Source: Trichobilharzia regenti
Taxonomy: Eukaryota; Platyhelminthes; Trematoda; Strigeidida; Schistosomatidae
Direction: 5' to 3'
Assembly (NCBI GenBank): GCA_944472135.2
Contig: OX235266.1
Location: 15,479,925 to 15,543,924, forward strand
DNA: 64,000 bases
The position numbers and the translations under genes were made by a program. Below the pieces are notes generated by a model. The model made no database searches. It had not been told where the DNA came from and worked only from the letters and a program-made list of their open reading frames with translations. Each line of letters opens with the position of its first letter. Position 1 is the first letter of the stretch. Below are positions 55,050 to 64,000 of the stretch, piece after piece.

Positions 55050-55422
55050 TGATAGTATCCCACATATTTTGGTATTGACTGTTAATCTTGTATATATGGT
55101 ATATTATCATTCTCACACATTTTGGTAGTGACTGTTAATCTTGCATATATGGTATATTATCATCTCCCACACATTTTGTTATTGGCTATTAAGATCAATT
55201 ATTTCAAATGCTGTTAGCTGTCCATATTGTTGTAAAATGTATAAATACCATGGTTTTCTTTCTCGTTGTTGCACTTCAATACACAGTCACAGTCCAGCCT
55301 TTGTCTTTTGATATTTGCGTGCTTTACTAAGTCGGAAGGTACGACGAGCAGATAGGCAGATTAGTTCAGGCGCAGACAGATAAGGTGAAAACGTCTTCAT
55401 TCAATACCCTACAGATATAACA
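55050..55422 (+). repeat. Gypsy-2 LTR 1 (two minisatellite units)
   Basis: 373 bp. Begins TGATAGTATCCC and contains two full ~53-bp units (CACACATTTTGGTAGTGACT...ATTATCATT) plus a partial one. Confidence 0.9.
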
Positions 55423-55542
55423 AATTGGCGACGGGGTTTACCTTAATTCATTGCAGTTATAGCAAGCAAACGACGACAGTTTTTATTCTGTTCAGCGCAG
55501 CTATATAACATTTTTGACTGTGTTAATTACAACCCAATTACA

Positions 55543-57333
55543 ATGTCTATCTCTCTGGACGATCTCAAATCTATCTTGCAGCAGCAGCAAGTTCAGAATG
55601 AAGCAGCTCAACTGAAATTAATCGAAGCTCTCACTCAAAAGCTGTCCATTCAAGTTCCATCAACATCTCATTCTGACAAATATGAAAGCATCTCAAATTC
55701 CATCAGTGAGTTCAACTACGACCCAATATCTGGTCTCGTATTTGATGCATGGTTCAATCGTTACGAAGACGTTTTCCGTATTGAATGCTACATGTTTGAT
55801 GATGCTGCCAAAGTCCGATTGTTACTAAGAAAACTTGGTACTGTTGAGCACAACAGATATGTTAACTTCATTCTGCCCGAGAACCCACGTGAGTTATCAT
55901 TCGATGAGACAGTCACCGTTTTATCACAAATCTTTGGTGAACAGTCATCCATGTTTAATATTCGGTATCAATGTTTTCAGTTGACAAAAATGCCTTCCGA
56001 TGATTATGTCACTTACGCTGGCAAAGTGAACAAGGAATGTGAAAGGTTCAAACCACACGAAATGACATCAGATCAGTTCAAGTGTTTGATTTTTATTTGT
56101 GGGTTGAAGAACCCAGAAGATACTGACATACGAACTCGACTTCTGTCACTCGTGGAACAAGACCCGAAAATGACTTTACAAATGGTGACAGCAGAATGCC
56201 TACGTTTAATCAACTTGAAGCACGATACTGCTATGGTGGAGTGCAAACGACAGTCGTCTGAATTTGGTTCGATTAACACAGTGAAAAGTCCTCCGATCAC
56301 CGTTAAGCACACAGAACGTCAGTCTCAAAATTCAGCTAAACCTCCTTCAGTGTGCTGGCACTGTGGTTCGTGGCATTTTGTCAAGTTCTGTCCTTTCAAG
56401 AAGCATAAATGCCGTAATTGTCACCGTTTTGGACATAAGGAGGGTTACTGTACACCGCAGAAAAATTCTTCGGTGAGGAACAGAAGTAGTCGTTTCAAGC
56501 CGAAACAATCTCCTCGAGTACAGACCGTTTTCACTACTTCCAAAGTCGAGTTCACCAGCAAACGTAAGTACATAACACTAGATATTAACGGCAAACGTAT
56601 TCGTCTTCAGTTGGATACGGCATCAGATATCACCGTAATTTCCCGAACTACGTGGCGCAAACTTGGTTGCCCACAGATTCTGCCGACCGAGCATGTCGCC
56701 AAGAATGTCTCTGGAGATATACTGAAACTCGTGGGTGAGATAAATTGCCAGGTTCAGTTTGGTGAGCATCACTTCAATGGTGTATGTTACGTTACAAACT
56801 ACCATGATTTGAATTTGCTTGGTCTTGACTGGTTAGACAAGCTCCATATCTTTAATGTACCATTAAATTCAGTATGCTCTAATGTTTCGTCTTCACCACA
56901 CAACGTTGTTCCCGGAGATGTATCTGATCAATCTCTCTTGCAACGCCGTCGTCAAAAGCACGCTTCTGTCTTCCAGGACAAACTTGGTTGCTGCAAACTG
57001 TTTGGCATCCAGCATATTCGTAGCCCCCCGTATCATCCCCAATCGAATGGACAGACTGAACGTTTCGTCGACACCTTTAAGCGTGCTTATGCAAAAGCGA
57101 AGGGGGAGGGAACAACAGAAGAAATTTTGGATAAATTCTTGCTGCATTATCGTACGAATGAAAAAGGACAGTTATGTGTCAGACACACAGATCACGCTCT
57201 ATCCAGTACCACGCAAAGGTCAACTCGACAAAGAAGAGCTCCGAAACCTTTTCAAATAGATCCAAAAAGCAAGTCCTACACTCTTTACGGGGGAGGTGAT
57301 AGGATCCCACATATTTTGGTATTGACTGTTTAA
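55543..57333 (+). CDS. Gypsy-2 gag-protease with integrase tail (pol deleted in frame), copy 1
   Basis: 596 residues from ATG 55543. Gag capsid (about 60-235; FNYDPISGLVFDAWFNRYED), two zinc motifs CWHCGSWHFVKFC (271-283) and CRNCHRFGHKEGYC (290-303), and aspartic protease LQLDTASDITVIS (D358) with LGLDWL (426-431). Then the short stretch before RT (RRQKHASVFQDKLG) jumps at about residue 484-487 to the integrase C-terminal part: PPYHPQSNGQTERFVDTFKR with the last catalytic glutamate E506. RT, RNase H and most of integrase are missing but the frame is kept. The C-terminus runs into LTR 2. Confidence 0.9.
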   Translation: MSISLDDLKSILQQQQVQNEAAQLKLIEALTQKLSIQVPSTSHSDKYESISNSISEFNYDPISGLVFDAWFNRYEDVFRIECYMFDDAAKVRLLLRKLGTVEHNRYVNFILPENPRELSFDETVTVLSQIFGEQSSMFNIRYQCFQLTKMPSDDYVTYAGKVNKECERFKPHEMTSDQFKCLIFICGLKNPEDTDIRTRLLSLVEQDPKMTLQMVTAECLRLINLKHDTAMVECKRQSSEFGSINTVKSPPITVKHTERQSQNSAKPPSVCWHCGSWHFVKFCPFKKHKCRNCHRFGHKEGYCTPQKNSSVRNRSSRFKPKQSPRVQTVFTTSKVEFTSKRKYITLDINGKRIRLQLDTASDITVISRTTWRKLGCPQILPTEHVAKNVSGDILKLVGEINCQVQFGEHHFNGVCYVTNYHDLNLLGLDWLDKLHIFNVPLNSVCSNVSSSPHNVVPGDVSDQSLLQRRRQKHASVFQDKLGCCKLFGIQHIRSPPYHPQSNGQTERFVDTFKRAYAKAKGEGTTEEILDKFLLHYRTNEKGQLCVRHTDHALSSTTQRSTRQRRAPKPFQIDPKSKSYTLYGGGDRIPHILVLTV

Positions 57334-57722
57334 TCTTGTATATATGGTATATTATCATTCTCACACATTTTGGTATTGACTGTTAATCTTGCATATATGG
57401 TATATTATCATTCTCACACATTTTGGTAGTGACTGTTAATCTTGCATATATGGTATATTATCATTCCCACACATTTTGTTATTGGCTATTAAGATCAATT
57501 ATTTCAAATGCTGTTAGCTGTCCATATTGTTGTAAAATGTATAAATACCATGGCTTTCTTTCTCGTTGTTGCACTTCAATACACAGTCACAGTCCAGCCT
57601 TTGTCTTTTGATATTTGCGTGCTTTACTAAGTCGGAAGGTACGACGAGCAGATAGGCAGATTAGTTCAGGCGCAGACAGATAAGGTGAAAACGTCTTCAT
57701 TCAATACCCTACAGATATAACT
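57297..57722 (+). repeat. Gypsy-2 LTR 2 (three minisatellite units)
   Basis: 426 bp, one ~53-bp unit longer than LTR 1. It ends ATATAACT in place of ...ACA. Confidence 0.9.
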
Positions 57723-57842
57723 AATTGGCGACGGGGTTTACCTTAATTCATTGCAGTTATAGCAAGCAAACGACGACAGTTTTTATTCTGTTCAGCGCAG
57801 CTATATAACATTTTTGACTGTGTTAATTACAACCCAATTACA

Positions 57843-59600
57843 ATGTCTATCTCTCTGGACGATCTCAAATCTATCTTGCAGCAGCAGCAAGTTCAGAATG
57901 AAGCAGCTCAACTGAAATTAATCGAAGCTCTCACTCAAAAGCTGTCCATTCAAGTTCCATCAACATCTCATTCTGACAAATATGAAAGCATCTCAAATTC
58001 CATCAGTGAGTTCAACTACGACCCAATATCTGGTCTCGTATTTGATGCATGGTTCAATCGTTACGAAGACGTTTTCCGTATTGAATGCTACATGTTTGAT
58101 GATGCTGCCAAAGTCCGATTGTTACTAAGAAAACTTGGTACTGTTGAGCACAACAGATATGTTAACTTCATTCTGCCCGAGAACCCACGTGAGTTATCAT
58201 TCGATGAGACAGTCACCGTTTTATCACAAATCTTTGGTGAACAGTCATCCATGTTTAATATTCGGTATCAATGTTTTCAGTTGACAAAAATGCCTTCCGA
58301 TGATTATGTCACTTACGCTGGCAAAGTGAACAAGGAATGTGAAAGGTTCAAACCACACGAAATGACATCAGATCAGTTCAAGTGTTTGATTTTTATTTGT
58401 GGGTTGAAGAACCCAGAAGATACTGACATACGAACTCGACTTCTGTCACTCGTGGAACAAGACCCGAAAATGACTTTACAAATGGTGACAGCAGAATGCC
58501 TACGTTTAATCAACTTGAAGCACGATACTGCTATGGTGGAGTGCAAACGACAGTCGTCTGAATTTGGTTCAATTAACACAGTGAAAAGTCCTCCGATCAC
58601 CGTTAAGCACACAGAACGTCAGTCTCAAAATTCAGCTAAACCTCCTTCAGTGTGCTGGCACTGTGGTTCGTGGCATTTTGTCAAGTTCTGTCCTTTCAAG
58701 AAGCATAAATGCCGTAATTGTCACCGTTTTGGACATAAGGAGGGTTACTGTACACCGCAGAAAAATTCTTCGGTGAGGAACAGAAGTAGTCGTTTCAAGC
58801 CGAAACAATCTCCTCGAGTACAGACCGTTTTCACTACTTCCAAAGTCGAGTTCGCCAGCAAACGTAAGTACATAACACTAGATATTAACGGCAAACGTAT
58901 TCGTCTTCAGTTGGATACGGCATCAGATATCACCGTAATTTCCCGAACTACGTGGCGCAAACTTGGTTGCCCACAGATTCTGCCGACCGAGCATGTCGCC
59001 AAGAATGTCTCTGGAGATATACTGAAACTCGTGGGTGAGATAAATTGCCAGGTTCAGTTTGGTGAGCATCACTTCAATGGTGTATGTTACGTTACAAACT
59101 ACCATGATTTGAATTTGCTTGGTCTTGACTGGTTAGACAAGCTCCATATCTTTAATGTACCATTAAATTCAGTATGCTCTAATGTTTCGTCTTCACCACA
59201 CAACGTTGTTCCCGGAGATGTATCTGATCAATCTCTCTTGCAACGCCGTCGTCAAAAGCACGCTTCTGTCTTCCAGGACAAACTTGGTTGCTGCAAACTG
59301 TTTGGCATCCAGCATATTCGTAGCCCCCCGTATCATCCCCAATCGAATGGACAGACTGAACGTTTCGTCGACACCTTTAAGCGTGCTTATGCAAAAGCGA
59401 AGGGGGAGGGAACAACAGAAGAAATTTTGGATAAATTCTTGCTGCATTATCGTACGAATGAAAAAGGACAGTTATGTGTCAGACACACAGATCACGCTCT
59501 ATCCAGTACCACGCAAAGGTCAACTCGACAAAGAAGAGCTCCGAAACCTTTTCAAATAGATCCAAAAAGCAAGTCCTACACTCTTTACGGGGAGAGGTGA
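57843..59600 (+). CDS. Gypsy-2 gag-protease with integrase tail (pol deleted in frame), copy 2
   Basis: 585 residues from ATG 57843. Virtually identical to copy 1, with one visible substitution (T/A before SKRKYITL) and a different end (LYGER, stop at the LTR 3 edge) owing to a small indel in the purine tract. Same domain order and same deletion junction. Confidence 0.9.
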   Translation: MSISLDDLKSILQQQQVQNEAAQLKLIEALTQKLSIQVPSTSHSDKYESISNSISEFNYDPISGLVFDAWFNRYEDVFRIECYMFDDAAKVRLLLRKLGTVEHNRYVNFILPENPRELSFDETVTVLSQIFGEQSSMFNIRYQCFQLTKMPSDDYVTYAGKVNKECERFKPHEMTSDQFKCLIFICGLKNPEDTDIRTRLLSLVEQDPKMTLQMVTAECLRLINLKHDTAMVECKRQSSEFGSINTVKSPPITVKHTERQSQNSAKPPSVCWHCGSWHFVKFCPFKKHKCRNCHRFGHKEGYCTPQKNSSVRNRSSRFKPKQSPRVQTVFTTSKVEFASKRKYITLDINGKRIRLQLDTASDITVISRTTWRKLGCPQILPTEHVAKNVSGDILKLVGEINCQVQFGEHHFNGVCYVTNYHDLNLLGLDWLDKLHIFNVPLNSVCSNVSSSPHNVVPGDVSDQSLLQRRRQKHASVFQDKLGCCKLFGIQHIRSPPYHPQSNGQTERFVDTFKRAYAKAKGEGTTEEILDKFLLHYRTNEKGQLCVRHTDHALSSTTQRSTRQRRAPKPFQIDPKSKSYTLYGER

Positions 59601-60078
59601 TAGGATCCCACATATTTTGGTATTGACTGTTTAATCTTGTATATATGGTATATTATCATTCTCACACATTTTGGTAGTGACTGTTAATCTTGTATATATG
59701 GTATATTATCATTCTCACACATTTTGGTAGTGACTGTTAATCTTGCATATATGGTATATTATCATTCTCACACATTTTGGTAGTGACTGTTAATCTTGCA
59801 TATATGGTATATTATCATCTCCCACACATTTTGTTATTGGCTATTAAGATCAATTATTTCAAATGCTGTTAGCTGTCCATATTGTTGTAAAATGTATAAA
59901 TACCATGGTTTTCTTTCTCGTTGTTGCACTTCAATACACAGTCACAGTCCAGCCTTTGTCTTTTGATATTTGCGTGCTTTACTAAGTCGGAAGGTACGAC
60001 GAGCAGATAGGCAGATTAGTTCAGGCGCAGACAGAGCAAGGTGAAATCGTCTTCCTTGAATTCCCTACGGTTATAACA
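59598..60078 (+). repeat. Gypsy-2 LTR 3 (four minisatellite units)
   Basis: 481 bp, one unit longer than LTR 2. The 3' end is more diverged (GGTTATAACA; CAGAGCAAGGTGAAATCG). Confidence 0.9.
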
Positions 60079-60079
60079 C

Positions 60080-60165
60080 CATAGTTATCGCGTGTGCGTC
60101 GGCAGAGGATTGAACCCTGGACGATGTGCATGGTCGGCGCGAGTCCTTACCATACAGTAATATTA
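60080..60165 (-). repeat. tRNA-like fragment
   Basis: Complement contains a B-box-like GGGTTCAATCC (60106-60116 region) and GGTAAGGACTCGCGCCGACC. It could be a piece of another tRNA-derived SINE; no terminal features are seen. Confidence 0.35.
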
Positions 60166-60168
60166 ACT

Positions 60169-60707
60169 GATGACCACGTGTCGGGCACAAACTATTGACT
60201 CTCGTAATCATATCAAGGCACTCACTCACACAAATTTCTTGCTTCATCTATATACATGAGTGAAAACTGATGATTAGACATTTGAATGAAATCAATATAA
60301 GATAAAGTATTTTCAGAATTAATAATATTATTCTTATCAATCAAATACAATCAGATGGGAAATAAGACGAGTGTTTTTATAATCAAAATAAGTTACTTGT
60401 TAGAATGTTGTGATGTACTCGAATTGAAATAGAATTTTTAGATTATTTATTATCCTCTACTGATTTGACTGGTATTCTAACAAGTAACTTATTATGACTA
60501 TTAAAACACTCGTCTCATTTCTCATCAAATTGTATTTGATCAATTACACTCATATTATTATCATCTCTGAATGTACATTATCTCATATCGATTTTTATTC
60601 AAATATCTAGTCAATTCCACACATGTATATAAATGAAGGAAAACATTTGTGTGAGTAACTTGTTATGATTATGAGTGGCAATAGTTTGTGCTCGAAATGT
60701 GGTCATC
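60169..60707. repeat. Imperfect inverted repeat (~235-bp arms)
   Basis: Arms 60169-60406 and 60474-60707 are complementary with roughly one mismatch in four or five: GATGACCAC, GCACAAACTATTG, AAATACAATC, GACGAGTGTTTT, ATAAGTTACTTGTTAGAAT. The spacer is 67 bp. No coding content. Confidence 0.75.
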
Positions 60708-61165
60708 AATGTATAACACTGTGGGATTCATTCGTTTGCTCTGTCGGGAATTTTACGTAAGATTTCAGAGGGCCCTTCTTTGTATGGAAGTGTCACTGGT
60801 GAGATTTAAATTCCCGAATTTTTCTGTTATCATATTTCTGAATATGTTTGTCATGCATATCGTCCTTATTATTATTATTATTATCGTCATCATTTTTCAA
60901 TTTTATTCTTACAATTTCCTGATTAACTTATCAGGATAATTATATTAAGTGTCAAAGCTTCTCTTATATGTCCCTGAAGAAGTCTAGACCAGTTTGCAGA
61001 ACAAAACGTTGGAATTACTCATCTCAATTTCTCTCTGAGATTTAACGAAAATAATTTCGACATCATGCCGACTTGATATTAGTGTTGAAAATTTCGGTCT
61101 TATGGTTAGTATGTAATGGTAAAGGATAAGAGAATAACTGACAGAATGTTTAAGGAGATTATGCA
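60708..61165. other. Unassigned DNA with one PLE-type structural motif
   Basis: At 60970-61020 CCCTGAAGAAGTCTAGACC, then AACAAAACGTTGG, resembles the motifs at 52.25 and 54.4 kb but is degenerate. Confidence 0.4.
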
Positions 61166-61386
61166 TACAATTGGTGGATGGTGGATAGCAGTGGAATCCA
61201 GGATAGAGCGCATTTCGTCCTATTCGGGACTCGTTGGTGGCTAGATGTACCTGCATTTCTCAGTGAGTGATGATGTTTTTCCACCGAGGCTCGAACCCAG
61301 TGGCCATAGTTTCAAATGCCAAAGCGCGTTATCTACTAGACCACTTAGGCCACGAGAACCACCTCTTGTGCAACGGGTCATATTAA
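61166..61386 (-). repeat. SM-alpha-like hammerhead SINE, minus copy
   Basis: Minus sense: tRNA-like head (TGGCCTAAGTGGTCTAGTAG; B box GGGTTCGAGCCTC), then the SM-alpha ribozyme region GAGTCCCGAATAGGACGAAA (stem II GUCC/GGAC, GAAA), CCTGGATTCCACTGCTATCC. The CUGAUGA box is replaced by CCAACGA, so self-cleavage is unlikely. Left arm of a palindrome. Confidence 0.8.
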
Positions 61387-61487
61387 CTATTTAATTGAAT
61401 TTGAGATTTTCCCGTCGATTGATTGGACCGAAATGCTCGATGTCAGGTTGACATGTCTGTTGGCTTCTTGTGCAGATGCTTTGACGA

Positions 61488-61708
61488 TTAATATGACCCG
61501 TTGCACAAGAGGTGGTTCTCGTGGCCTAAGTGGTCTAGTAGATAACGCGCTTTGGCATTTGAAATTATGGGCACTGGGTTCGAGCCTCGGTGGAAAAACA
61601 TCATCACTCACTGAGAAATTTAGGTACATCTAGCCACCAACGAGTACCAAATAGGAAAAAACGCGCTCTATTCTGGATTACAGTGCTACCCACCATCCAC
61701 CAATTGTA
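61488..61708 (+). repeat. SM-alpha-like hammerhead SINE, plus copy
   Basis: The inverted partner of 61166-61386, the same 221-bp length. The ribozyme region is further decayed (GAGTACCAAATAGGAAAAAA). The 101-bp loop between the arms contains an inverted copy of the 61735-61830 sequence. Confidence 0.8.
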
Positions 61709-61711
61709 CAC

Positions 61712-62463
61712 TAATTAAATGCCCAGACATCGTCGAAGCATCTGCACAAGAAGCCGACAGACATGTGAACCTGACACTGACCACTTCGGTCCAATCAATC
61801 AACGGGAAAATCGAAAATTCAATTCAAGATTATGCATACCTCAGATTAAATCGTCATTTGTACAGATCTGTAGGCGAGCGTCTAGCAAGCTCAATAGCAT
61901 AACAGGCATGCGAATAAAAATCCAAGTTAATGAGATGATAGTGTAACAGTATATTATCCAAAATTTAGTAATGATTTATATTAATTAAACGGTTGCTTGA
62001 ATATACTGTTAAAGACCACTGCTACAAATTATTAATATAATCCACAGAAGAGTTCACTGTTAGAATCATGTTTACTGGTAGAAGCTGTGTGCCGGTTTTA
62101 GAGTTGTCTTTGGATGAGGATAACAGATTCCTGCAATAAATCCAAAGTATACAACACAGTTATGAGTGGAGCGAATAGACAGTAATGACCAGTGAGAAGG
62201 CGAAGTGACCAACAGTGCACTGTATTTTAGATTGTCTTCGAAGGTTATCTGTATTCCAACATGAATCGTTCTAAACAAAAGTCATGTACAATGTCCATAA
62301 TTTCAACATCTAACAAAAGGTGTAAAATCATTTTGTTACGAACTCCATAGATCTTTCGTGGTGTTGTGTGCTACTGCCACAAATCGTAGAGTGTTTCCTC
62401 GTCTTCCTTTCTACGTCTCCAGTGTTTTTACACAATACTGCTTCTTCATTTCGTCCCTCTTTC
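61712..62463. repeat. Direct duplication, copy 1 (holds diverged gypsy LTR)
   Basis: Repeated at 63249-64000 with an offset of 1536-1537 bp and few differences. On the minus strand about 62352 down to 61880 resembles the gypsy-1 LTR (for example CACTTCGCCTTCTCACTGGT against CTTCGTCTTCTCCCTGGTCA, and GTGTTGTATACTTTGGATTT). At its left edge, CAGACATCGTCGAAGCATCT starts a short frame. Confidence 0.78.
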
Positions 62464-63248
62464 AGATCAAATCTATCTCTTCGTTATTTCTCGTATTATT
62501 TCGTTGTGCCGATGAACGTCTCCTTATATATACTACTGATAAATCTTATCAGTAGTACATGCCACAAGTACAATATATTTCCAAAGTGATTTCAGAATAA
62601 ATGAAAATATATGCCGATTCTTTCCAATCCCAACTTGCTCTGACATCTTCGTCTCTGTCAACCAGGTAGGTGAAATGATTGACTTCCTTCAAATACTTCT
62701 TGTTGTTGGTCATTGAGGCTTGTTGTTGTTGTTTTTAGAGTTTAGGCATCGTCATCACCTCTGTCTACTCCATGGTTACTTAAAATCCTGTCTCTACTGC
62801 CAAACTGATGGTCTCTTCCTATAGATCCTCGTGTCTGTGTAACATTGAACATATATCTTTCGTGAAGTAAAGGTCTTCATTTTTGTCCATTTTCATGTTC
62901 CTGAGTATTTCCGTCCTCTCATCCCATCCAAACATAAACTTGTCCTACTCCTATCCTCTTATCAAATACTTCAATGAGTTTTTCATGGTCATCATCTTAA
63001 CAGCTTTCATAAGTCGTCGTAATCACACGTCTGTACGTGTTGTCAAAAGATTCCAGTGGAATTTATTGAACCTTAGTAGAAATAAGGATACTTAACAAGT
63101 AAAAGAAAGTATCCACGGCATACTCTCTAAGTTGTTGTGCATCATTATGTAAGTGTCACAGGGTGGCAAGGCGAGGTGAGGTTTCCTAAATTTGTAAACT
63201 ATCCAAAATCTATAACGGAATTTTAAACTTTTCCCATAGACTGATTCT
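62464..63248. other. Single-copy segment between duplicates with RTE fragment
   Basis: Around 62640-62960 the minus strand reads EVNHFTYLVDRDEDV and related pieces of the RTE C-terminal region (decayed). The rest is unassigned. Confidence 0.5.
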
Positions 63249-64000
63249 AATTCAATGCCCAGACATCGTCGAAGCATCTGCACAAGAAGCCGACAGACAT
63301 GTCTACCTGACACTGAGCATTTCGGTCCAATCAATCGACGGGAAAATCAAAAATTCAATTCAAGATTATGCATACCTCAGATTAAAATCGTCATTTGTAC
63401 AGATCTGTAGGCGAGTGTCTAGCAAGGTCAATAGCATAACAGGCATGCGAATAAAAATCCAAGTTAATGAGATGATAGTGTAACAGTATATTATCCAAAA
63501 TTTAGTAATGATTTATATTAATTAAACGGTTGCTTGAATATACTGTTAAAGACCACTGCTACAAATTATTAATATAATCCACAGAAGAGTTCACTGTTAG
63601 AATCATGTTTACTGGTAGAAGCTGTGTGCCGGTTTTAGAGTTGTCTTTGGATGAGGATAACAGATTCCTGCAATAAATCCAAAGTATACAACACAGTTAT
63701 GAGTGGAGCGAATAGACAGTAATGACCAGTGAGAAGGCGAAGTGACCAACAGTGCACTGTATTTTAGATTGTCTTCGAAGGTTATCTGTATTCCAACATG
63801 AATCGTTCTAAACAAAAGTCATGTACAATGTCCATAATTTCAACATCTAACAAAAGGTGTAAAATCATTTTGTTACGAACTCCATAGATCTTTCGTGGTG
63901 TTGTGTGCTACTGCCACAAATCGTAGAGTGTTTCCTCGTCTTCCTTTCTACGTCTCCAGTGTTTTTACACAATACTGCTTCTTCATTTCGTCCCTCTTTC
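63249..64000. repeat. Direct duplication, copy 2 (runs off the window)
   Basis: Near-identical to 61712-62463. The frame at 63258-63484 (CPDIVEASAQEADRHVYLTL...) is intact here, while copy 1 has lost one A and is frameshifted. The diverged gypsy LTR lies at about 63889 down to 63417, minus strand. The end of the duplicated block is beyond the window. Confidence 0.78.

Larger units (their letters stand above)
55050..60078 (+). mobile_element. Gypsy-2 tandem array: LTR-internal-LTR-internal-LTR
   Basis: Three LTRs (55050-55422, 57297-57722, 59598-60078) separate two almost identical internal regions. The outer flanks CTATA (55045-55049) and CCATA (60079-60083) match at 4 of 5 positions, consistent with one worn target duplication for the whole array. 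Primer site: AATTGGCGACGGGGTTTACC after each of the first two LTRs. Purine tract: GGGGGAGG or GGGGAGAGG before LTRs 2 and 3. The internal regions carry the same in-frame pol deletion, so the array arose after the deletion, probably by recombination between LTRs of sister copies. Confidence 0.92.

Noticed and set aside
61488..61580. Candidate genuine tRNA gene
   Set aside because: It is the head of an SM-alpha-like SINE with an inverted twin; no acceptor stem pairing.
62072..62278. 68-codon frame conserved at 63609-63815
   Set aside because: It aligns with the gypsy LTR on the minus strand and is duplicated only because the segment is.
1..64000. CRISPR arrays, operons, Shine-Dalgarno sites and rho-independent terminators
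   Set aside because: The repeat content is clearly that of an animal (flatworm) nuclear genome; regularly spaced repeats here are LTR minisatellites and SINEs.

Overview
The window looks like repeat-rich nuclear DNA of a digenean flatworm, most likely a blood fluke (Schistosoma or a close relative). It is AT-rich and carries several repeat types known from schistosomes: CR1-like and RTE (SR2-like) non-LTR elements, BEL/Pao and CsRn1/Boudicca-like Ty3/gypsy LTR elements, Penelope-like elements (PLEs), and tRNA-derived SINEs with hammerhead-ribozyme segments (SM-alpha type). I see no host gene I can name; almost every long reading frame belongs to a retroelement.

Layout. 1-2.7 kb: mostly unassigned, with one decayed SINE. 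2.7-21.7 kb: a four-level nest. A minus-strand CR1 element (2713-21735) is split by BEL element A (5992-19544, 5-bp duplication AATGA). A is split inside its gag by a Ty3/gypsy element (8910-18470, 4-bp duplication CTAT). The gypsy is split downstream of pol by BEL element B (13970-17953, 5-bp duplication TCCCG). 21.7-24.7 kb: an older CR1 3' end and two BEL solo LTRs. 24.66-30.12 kb: an uninterrupted CR1 copy, in which the ORF1b/ORF2 junction carries an A AAA AAC heptamer, a 7-nt spacer and a 9-bp hairpin, the usual layout of a programmed -1 frameshift site. 30.5-38 kb: decayed PLEs in both orientations, an RTE fragment, an LTR-like repeat and hammerhead SINEs. 38-43 kb: two large inverted repeats and an RTE copy. 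43.8-46.55 kb: a PLE whose GIY-YIG region is split by a 1.82-kb LTR element with identical LTRs. 47-52 kb: RTE copies, one holding a gypsy solo LTR that itself holds an LTR of a second gypsy family. 52.2-54.5 kb: opposed PLE remnants. 55.05-60.08 kb: a tandem LTR-internal-LTR-internal-LTR array of a gypsy element that has lost most of pol in frame. 60.1-64 kb: two palindromes, one made of SM-alpha-like SINEs, and a direct duplication carrying a diverged gypsy LTR.

Functional picture. Only the nested gypsy element encodes a visibly complete protease-RT-RNase H-integrase polyprotein; the full CR1 copy has complete-looking endonuclease and RT frames. Three other LTR families are present as short derivatives that keep gag but have lost pol. 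They would need enzymes supplied by related elements, and their near-identical LTRs or internal copies point to recent movement. All family calls are from reading motifs by eye; no database search was possible.
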